Assembly (NCBI RefSeq): GCF_900186505.1
Contig: NZ_LT891970.1
Span: forward strand, 728,451 to 792,450
Length of the DNA stretch: 64,000 nt
Reading direction: 5' to 3'
From: Enorma phocaeensis
GTDB taxonomy: Bacteria > Actinomycetota > Coriobacteriia > Coriobacteriales > Coriobacteriaceae
In this document: one piece after another, positions 28,001 through 35,100 of the stretch
Layout: the number at the start of each line of letters is the position of its first letter
How positions within the stretch are numbered: the stretch's first letter is position 1
Position numbers and translations under genes: made by a program
Notes under the pieces: generated by a model
Told to the model about the DNA's origin: nothing
Databases searched by the model: none
What the model saw: only the letters and a program-made list of their open reading frames with translations

Positions 28001-28533
28001 GCCTTGCCCTGCACGTTGTTCGCGCCGCTCGTGCGGTAGTCGTAGCTGTTGAACAGGTACGCGAGGGATTCGGAGCTGACCGGGGTCGTCACCTGCTGCC
28101 AGCCGCCCTCCATGTTCGCCTCACCGCTCATCGTCTGAGCGTTGAGGCTCGGGTAGCCGTTCACCAAGGTGTTCTCGAGCATGCCAGCGAGCGGCGCGCC
28201 ATGATGGCTGCCACCGGGGTTTCCGGTGTTGCCCGTCCAGGAGTTGAGCAGGTTCCCAGACACACCCGAGTTGAAATGCAGCTGGTGCCCGGCGTTGATG
28301 CCCTGGTCGGTATCCCAGTTGAGGTTCTCGCCCTGCGTGCTCGAGTTCCAGTAGTCGAACAGGTTGATCGTGGTGCCACGCGGCGTGACCGTCGGAACGG
28401 TATGGTCGCTGAACGCGCGCCCCGACCCGTTCACGGCATAGGCGATCATCGGGATGCTGAACACCACGAACGCGACGGCGAGCAGCATCGACGCCCGCGC
28501 CGCCAGCCGTGCCCTCAAAGACTTCCCCCGCAT
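25039..28533 (-). CDS. fibro-slime and SpaA-type domain surface protein, LAATGD-anchored
   Basis: A 1164-residue secreted, wall-anchored protein. Order: signal peptide (about 1-33); a fibro-slime/PA14-like domain (about 40-395, with DDDVWIFIDGVLVADLGGIH); a SpaA/prealbumin-like domain from VKVDQDGTPVEGATYELYR (about 405-490); a second from VHKVDDAGSAMNDVEFALYK (about 680-780); a pilin isopeptide-like domain from SVEKQLEGKDLTADNRFEF (about 930-1080); a Pro/Glu then Asp/Gly linker; LAATGD, a hydrophobic helix and a basic tail. The E in VLLETSEP and ETTTPDGY blocks fits isopeptide-bond formation. It is a probable pilin tip or adhesin. GGGGGT precedes the start. Poly-T and poly-A tracts lie in its upstream region. 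No sortase gene is nearby. Confidence 0.85.
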   Translation of the reverse strand: MRGKSLRARLAARASMLLAVAFVVFSIPMIAYAVNGSGRAFSDHTVPTVTPRGTTINLFDYWNSSTQGENLNWDTDQGINAGHQLHFNSGVSGNLLNSWTGNTGNPGGSHHGAPLAGMLENTLVNGYPSLNAQTMSGEANMEGGWQQVTTPVSSESLAYLFNSYDYRTSGANNVQGKAAYTDVQGLLQVDADGYYYYDSKDNFASFNEGTNSFTVYDAPAVTYGSEPNVTYGQFFPFDSAEDVFTEVGGNLDGSQTNAGSQDLNHYFGLSMTSRFVQRDGGTNNGQAVTYEFSGDDDVWIFIDGVLVADLGGIHDAVSVKIDFKTGSINVTAADGTTDVTPSDMRTIKECFEEAGRTTSVQWSGNTFADNTYHTLNFYYLERGNNASNMNLKYNLVSVPESEIVKVDQDGTPVEGATYELYRANANYEKEGNAVYTGTTDANGRLVFTDANGFPIALEQLKNASKNYVLVETTTPDGYRSADEVHLYFSGGNLLVDNEWGTGAYAQAKVTTTLPADTVYDAKTGDPIEVATDGRMNGTVFAVVMKRDMTKDFDDETAWSPVSGDAIEGWTVADGHTWDEVLAAARRNPYQLSVTSSGAIEGDIENIPGDVNKYLYQIKNSGEDETQAEYTISYYYTTATSIDGATADNTHRLYSNGERGHEEFDRTFSVRIYMSNIWNRLIVHKVDDAGSAMNDVEFALYKAADVTIEADGTAERPATQPVDTVTTGDLAGIGSGYAVFPSGNNELMTGDYVLLETSEPAGHEANKTAIRVTVNDQGVFAHAGTEDDGVSVSRGIGRVVRSMLQFAAGDKVDATLHDVEATLLTNDSTDFLTADTVWTPSAESMHLQYDNAGTGAEDYIPAEGTGSPSSLTVESGWSSLSIRQCLDHDGDTESFKQDLGDQELSVVFSNSVTVTVENPRVGVDYAVAGGISVEKQLEGKDLTADNRFEFVLTAADAASAAKAGITSPDLSVTVQNEDASMVSGVATAPVPFDLAWQRFTADDADTTYRYTLTETDTGVEGYTYDDTAYSIVIGTAVDQQTGAVTVTTTVSDGLATEQYVYSTVDGASGDPATITFENSYTEPEPEPEPEPEPEPTPDPGDDTPDDPGDGSTGSTPSEDLSHGNGDDDVLAATGDSTPLLIGGVAAVGAVALAIGVLARRARGLK

Positions 28534-28581
28534 GTGTACCCCCTACCACATTTATGCAATATTCATCCGATTACATGCATC

Positions 28582-28611
28582 TTTTTTTTAGGCTAGCGAA
28601 GAAAAAAAAAA
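28582..28611. repeat. homopolymer tracts T8 and A10 upstream of the surface-protein gene
   Basis: An 8-base T run at 28582-28589 and a 10-base A run at 28602-28611, 49-78 bases before the start codon. Such runs are rare in this GC-rich window and are prone to length change. Confidence 0.7.
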
Positions 28612-28870
28612 CGCAAGTGTTTTTCAAGCTGGTCATTAGTTTTTATATACATTTGCGCAAACCATCGGGCAGACGGTTGCAGTCATGTGCCTAACGGCAT
28701 GCGCGCCGGCGTCGAGGGGTGGCCTCGAAAGGCGGGCTACCATGCGAGCGCGCACTGTCCCCATGGCGCATCTTATTCATCACGTTGTTCGCGGGCGTCA
28801 CAATCCAAGGAAGGCCGCCTACCGCAGGCGGCCGGCACAGGTGCCCCCGCGCGCTGGGCTCCCTGGATCT

Positions 28871-29008
28871 GTCCATATCCCTGTATCTCGGCAGGCCCCG
28901 ATTCATCGAGGTACACGAATATGGATGGAATCGGCGGATTTTGGGCCCAGAATGGCTATCCTCATGTATCTCGATGAGCGGCGACCGCGCGCGATGCATC
29001 GAGATGCA
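28871..29008. repeat. two TCTCGAT-family palindromes
   Basis: First unit 28871-28928: GTCCATATCCCTGTATCTCG against CATCGAGGTACACGAATATGGA, imperfect. Second 28963-29008: TGTATCTCGATG against CATCGAGATGCA, 11 of 12 paired. Same consensus as the perfect palindrome at 38048-38105. Confidence 0.8.
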
Positions 29009-29051
29009 GAACTATGTACACTCCGGTCGAGCGGGGGCCTTCAAACGAGGA

Positions 29052-29086
29052 GGTCCCTCGGCACCTTTCTCAGATGCCGAGGGACC
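29052..29086 (-). terminator. hairpin after the 2885-residue surface-protein gene
   Basis: Perfect 12-bp stem GGTCCCTCGGCA/TGCCGAGGGACC with an 11-base loop, 66 bases past the stop. A short TTT follows on the minus strand. Probable terminator. Confidence 0.65.
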
Positions 29087-29152
29087 CGCTTTAATGCGAT
29101 GCCCGGTGGCGCCGCCTCCACGTGGCCGTGGCGGACTGCGCCGTGGTAGCCG

Positions 29153-32100
29153 TTAGCCCCGGTGCCGCCTGCCGCGGCGCATGAGGGCGCCGGCACAGAC
29201 CGCTATCGTGCCGACCAGGGCTACCCCGCCGGCAATCAGCCAGGTGCTATCGCCCGTGGACGAGAGCCTTCCGTCCGAGGTGCTCGCGACCTGCGAACCG
29301 CTGACCTGGGAGCCGTCGCCCGCGCTTTCGATATCACCGGAGCCGCCGACGTTTCCGTTGGGGCCACCCGAATCGGAATCGCCCGGCTCGGGCTCAGGAT
29401 CGGGGTCCGGCTCAGGATCGGGGTCCGGCTCGGGATCAGTGCCGGGGTCCTCCATCTGTTCCCAGGTCATGAGGAACGGGCTGAAGCCAGACTCATCCAC
29501 ATGGAAGCTCACGAAACCGTTCTCCCCGTCAACCTGGAGGGATACCGTCTCCACCGTGCTCGCCTCGATGAGGTCGGAGACCTCGGCATCGTCCGCGTCG
29601 TAGTCGCGGTGAAGGCCGGCGAAGTGGTAGACCCGTACGCTCGAAGCGTCGGCGCCCTCAGGAATGCGCCAGTAGACATCGGTGCCGAGCGAGGAGCTCA
29701 CCCAGGCGTTGGACTGGTTCTCATCGACCAGGTCGAGATATTGGAAGTCATAGGTGTCGGCAGAACCGATCTCCACACCCAGCTGCTCCTCGGCATGGGC
29801 AACGAGCTCGCCCTCACGCGGGCCGGGCAACAGGTCATCGGAGAGTAGGGTCACGCCGCTGACGTCCGCGAGCGCAACGTCGGCGTCGCCGTTGAAGTTG
29901 ACCGTCGTGCCCGCAGGCAGGGATGCGACCACGCCGCCGGACGCCTCGGCGAGCGCCGCCCGGACGGACGCGGCATCGGTCGCCCCGAGCAGGTTGACGT
30001 TCAGGCTGCCGCGCTCGGCCTCGACGCTATCGGACACGCTGCGGATCACCAGATCGGCAGGCTCGAGCGCGTAGACATACTGCTCGCCGTCCACTGTGAC
30101 GACGGCCTGCTCGCCCGAGCGCGACGTGCCGTCGAGCACGATTCGGGCCTCGTAGGTCCCGGGGTCGGTGTCGTCGAGAATCTCGGCACCGCCCTCGTCG
30201 AAGTAGGCGATGCGCGCCGTCTGATCGCTCAGCAGGGCGTTGAGCTCCTCGACCGTGTAGGCGTTGCCCTGGCCGTCAACCACGTACTGGTCGACGAAAT
30301 GGCCGCCGGTGTCGCTCTCGCCGCCGACGTAGATCTCGGCGTTCGCCGGACGGAGCGTCAAACACGTGATATCGAAGGCGAAGGCGGCATCTTGACCGTC
30401 AGCCACGGCCCATGTACCCGTCGTCTCGTTGTAGGCGAGGGCGAAGGTGCGCTCGCCCACCTGGTCGGCGGGGTCGGCGAAGTAGTGCTCGCCATACTGG
30501 CCGGAGTAGCTGTCGAGGTACGCGCCGCCGTCGAGCGTCACCTGGACGGTCCAGGCGCCGGTCTGCTGGTCCTGGACGGGCTCGGCGACCGTGAGGCTGC
30601 CCGCGATGAGCGCGCTCTCCCCCGTCGCCGCGTACGTCACATCCGGGTGGGAGCCCTCGGCATCCTCGCTGTTGAGCTCGTTCACGCCATGGAGCGAGAC
30701 CGAGATACCCGGCATCTGGGAGACCTGCTCGGCCGTGGGAGCCGTGGGCGTCACGGGACCGGGCTCAGGCGCCGGCGGGTTCCACTGGGCGGTGAGCGTC
30801 ATGCTCTCCTCGATAGCGGTGAGGTCGGTCACCTCGCTGCCGTCGGGCGCGACCCAGCCCAGGAGCTCATGGCCGTCCCACGAGACCTTGGGCATGCCGC
30901 CCCACGAGCGCAGGGTATGACCCGGGGCCATGAGGACCTCGGTCGCGCCCTCCGTGAAGACGGCGCCCTCGTTCTCGTCGCCCTCGATGCCGTCGCCGTC
31001 GTCGAAGGTGACCCCGATCACCTCGACCTCCTTGACCTCGCTCGCGTTGTGGTTCCCGCCCGCCGGGGCGAAGACGTAGTAGGTCCCGGCATGGTCCACC
31101 TCGAACTCGTTGCCCTCGGCCTCGAGCGCATCGCTCAGGTCGTCGCTCTCGCTCCAGTAGTACATATCGGCATCGCCGTGCTGGAGGATGATGCGCACGG
31201 AGCCCGCGGCCTCACCGTCGGAGTAGAGGACGCTGGGCGTGGCGTACGTCGCCTTGGCGATGACGAGGCCGTCCTCGAAGAGCTGGGAGTACGCCTCGTA
31301 GGTGCCGTCCGCGCCGCGCGTCACGCGCACGTCGTAGGTGCCGGCGTTCACCGGCGCCTCGCCGGTCCAGGGGTCGGTCTCATCCGCATCTGCCGCGCGG
31401 TACTCGACCGTGAAGCTGTCGGCGGCGACGCCCTCGGGCTCCACGGTGAAGCCGAACGTCTTCGCCGAGCCATCGTAGGTGAAGCCCGTGTTGCCCTCGG
31501 CGGGCGTCACGGTGAGGGTGACGAGCTGGGTCCACTGCGCCGTGACCGTCATCTCGCCGTTGACGGTGGTCGCACCATCGAACTCGGTGCCGTCCGCGGT
31601 CTTCCAGCCAGCGAAGACGTAACCGTCGCGGGTCACGGTCGGCATGTTGTCAGCACCGACGGCCTCGCCGGACTCGAGGTACCACGTGGTGGGGGAGCCT
31701 TCGGAGAACGAACCCTCGCCCTCGTTGACCTTGAAGGTCACCTTGTTGATGGTCACGCTCGAGGCCTCGCTCGGGTCGTGGGTCTCGTCGCCCGCGGCAC
31801 GGATGTAGAAGGTGCCGTCGCTCCTGACCGGGAGCTCGTTGGTGCCGGGCGGGAGAGTCTCGAAGGTATTGGGGGTCCAGTCGGTCTCGTAATCGGACCA
31901 CTGGATGTCGCCGTAGAGCTGAGCCCCGTCAGCGCCAGTAACGGTCACCGTCGCGTGATCGGCGCCGGGCGTCACCGTGAGCACGGGAGCCGCCTGGGCG
32001 GACTTGCACATGACCTTGAACGCGATGGTCGCGGCATCAGGATTCGCGAGCGTCCAGCCGGCCTCGACGGCGGGTTCGGCAGACGGGTCGCCGTCGCGCC

Positions 32101-35100
32101 ACACCAGCGTCACGGTCACGGACTCGTCACCCTCGAGCTCATGGGTGCCCGCCTCGAGCCCGAGCGCCTCGTCGAAGGCGGCCACGTAGGGCGCCGCATA
32201 GATGGTCACGTCGACCTTGTACACCTTTGCAGCACGCGTGACGCCGAGGAAGTTCGTGAATGCCTCGAGCGGGTTGGCGGCAGCCACCTCCTCGGAGTAG
32301 ACCTCGCCGATGGTGTAGGAATCGTTCGCGCCTTCGGAGTTGTCGATGAGGGCCTCGAAGGTCTGGGGGCCGTGCTCGGCGGCCATCGCCTCGTTGGCGT
32401 CGGTCACCTGGACGTCGATGAGCCCGTTCACGATATCAACCTCGGGCGCCTCGGGTACCGCCTTGAGCACGACGTCCTTGGCGACGGTGATGCCCGTAGG
32501 CTTGCCGTCGAGGCAGAGCGTCGCGGTCACGATGACGCTTCCGGCCGCGACTTTGGTGAGTTCGCCGGTCTCGGCGTCGATGGTCGCGATGGTCTGGTCG
32601 CTCACCGAGTACTGCCAGGTGAGACGATCATCGTAGGCGGCGCTCTCGAAACCCTTGTCAGCCGCATAGGTCGCCGTCGAGGTCTCATCGTCGAGCATGT
32701 CGGCGCCCGCGAGCTCCGGCCGCACGGCGATGACCTCGACCGAGGCGGAGACGTCCTGGTTGGAGTCGGAGGTGGCCGTGATGTTGGCGCCACCGGCCTG
32801 CTTGATCGTGACCACGCCCTGGCCGTTGAGCTCCTCGACGGAAGCGGTCTGCGCGTCGTCCGAGCTCCAGGTGATGCCGTTGTCGAAGGCGTTCGCCGGC
32901 GTCGTGTAGCCCGTGAGGTGCAGCGTGTCGGCCCCCTCCTGGTTGAGGTCCACGAGGCGCGTGGCGTCGCCGTCGATGGTCACGCCCGTGACCGGGTTGT
33001 TCTGGATGGTGCGCACCGGGCCGTAGACGATGACGTCGCCGGAGCCGATGATGCCCGAGCCCGCGGGCGCGCCCTTGCCGCCGCTGCCGCCGTAGAGCCA
33101 GTACCTGCCGAAGACCGTGCTCGTGCCGTCGGGCAGGACCGCGGTCATGTAGCTGCCGTTGTCCGAGACGTCATCGGTCGAGAGGTGCGAGCCGCCGAGG
33201 GCCGCGATCTCCTCCACGGAGCTCGCGCTCACGGCCCCGTCGACACGGTAGATCCCGTCCTCGGAACCGTTCCAGCCGTTCGCGCGCACGTAACCAAGGC
33301 GCACGTTCTCGTAGTCGGTCGTGGAGGGCGAGCCCACGTAGGCGCTCACGTCGCCGATCCGCACGGCCCCATCGGTATCGGCGAGGATGTGCAGGCGGGC
33401 GCCATTCTCCAGCTTGATGGAGGCGTTGCCGTCGCGGCCGTTATAGGACTCGAACGTGCCGCCGGTGATGTAGGCGTCGCCACCCGAGACGGCGAGCGGG
33501 GTCCAGTTGCTCGACGCCGAGTCCTGGTGCTCGAACGTGCCGCCGTTCACGCGCAGCGTGCCCGAGATCCACATGCTCGAGATGGTTCCGCCGTTCACCG
33601 TGGCATCGCCGTGGGTGTCGATGACCACGCGGTTGCTGTTCTTGGCGTTATACGTGCCGTCGTTGATGACGAGCGTGGTGCCGCTCGCGGTGGAGAGCAC
33701 CGCCGCCTCGGAGCCCCAGTAGGTACCCGAGCTGCCGAGAATCGCGGTGGCGCCCGCCCCCATGAGCTTCACGGCCACGCCCTCGTCGCTGCCGCCCGTA
33801 CCGTACTCGGTGCGCAGGGACACGCTGTCCTGCGTGATGAGGGTGCCGCCGCCGTTGACCTCGACGGGGTTGAGCGCGTCGTAGAGGGAGCCCTGGCTGC
33901 GCGTGTTGTTCACGTAGACGGAGTCGGCGAGCACGAGGGTCGCGCCGTTCTGCACATGGAAGCGGCAGTAGCGGAGCTCGCCCGTGCCGCGGACCACCAC
34001 GTCGCGGCTGATGTAGATCTCGCGGTCGCCGTCATCGAACAGGCCGCCCTCATCGAACTCGATCGTGCCCTGGGTGATGATGGTGCCCACGCCGGGGTCG
34101 TTGATCGCCGCGGTGAAATCGTCATGGTCCGAGACCGTCACCGTCCGCTTGCCGTCGACGTCCTGCAGCAGGGCGAGCATGCGCTCGGCCGCAACGAGAC
34201 GGTCCAGGTTGGATACCTGGCTCTGGTCCTCGGCGGAAAGGCCGTCGTAGGCCTCCCGGGCGGCCTCGATGGAGGCGGCGTCGCCCAGTGCGACCTCCGA
34301 CTGCTCGGGGAGCGCGGCGATCTGCTCCTCGACCAGCTTCCAAGCGGGCGTCTCCTCCTCCGCCTTGGAGATAGCGAAGCTGTCGACCAGATCCGAAGTG
34401 TCGCCGTTCACGGAATAGGCACGGTAGTAGAGGTGGTCGCCGTCGATGGTGAAGCCGGTGTAGACGGGGACGCTCAGGTCGAGCGCCACCTGGCTGGGGA
34501 TGCCACCCGTGGTGTCCTGCGCGTAGTTCTTGACGCCGCAGGTGCCAGCGATGATGAACACGCAGCCGTTGGGGTTGACGGCGGTCTCGTAGTTGGTGCC
34601 CTGGTAGGTCTGGGTCTCGGTCGTGACGGTCTGGGCCTCGCCGCGCACGAGGTAGGGCGTGCGGTTGTAGACATGGTCGTGCCCGGAGAGCACCACGTCC
34701 ACGTCGCAGGCGGCGGCGAGCGCATCCATCTGGGCACGGATCGCCACCACGTCCCCATCGGCCTGATGGGGCCCGTTGGAATAGGGGCTCTTGTGAAGCA
34801 GCACGATCTTCCACTCGCTATCGGCGGCGGAGAGCGTCTGGTAGGCCCAGTCGTACTGCTCCTGCGAGATGCCACCGTCCGCACCGAGGTCATTGGTGTT
34901 GAGCACGGCGAACGTGGCGTTTTGGTACTCGAAGGAGTAGTACACGCCCGTGGAGAGGTCCTGACCCTCCGGCACGTTCGCAAGGTTGAAGTGCGAGATG
35001 ATGGGGTTCGCGTCCGTGATGCCCTCGACGTCGCTTCTCGCCTCATGGTTGCCGGCGGCCGGCGCCATGGCCATGCCCTGGGCCACGTTCGCATCGTCAT

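Larger units (their letters stand above)
28534..29152. other. intergenic region between the two large surface-protein genes
   Basis: Holds the promoter region of the 1164-residue protein with T8 (28582-28589) and A10 (28602-28611) tracts, two palindromes of the TCTCGAT family (28871-29008), and a terminator-like hairpin (29052-29086). No gene is convincing. Confidence 0.65.
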
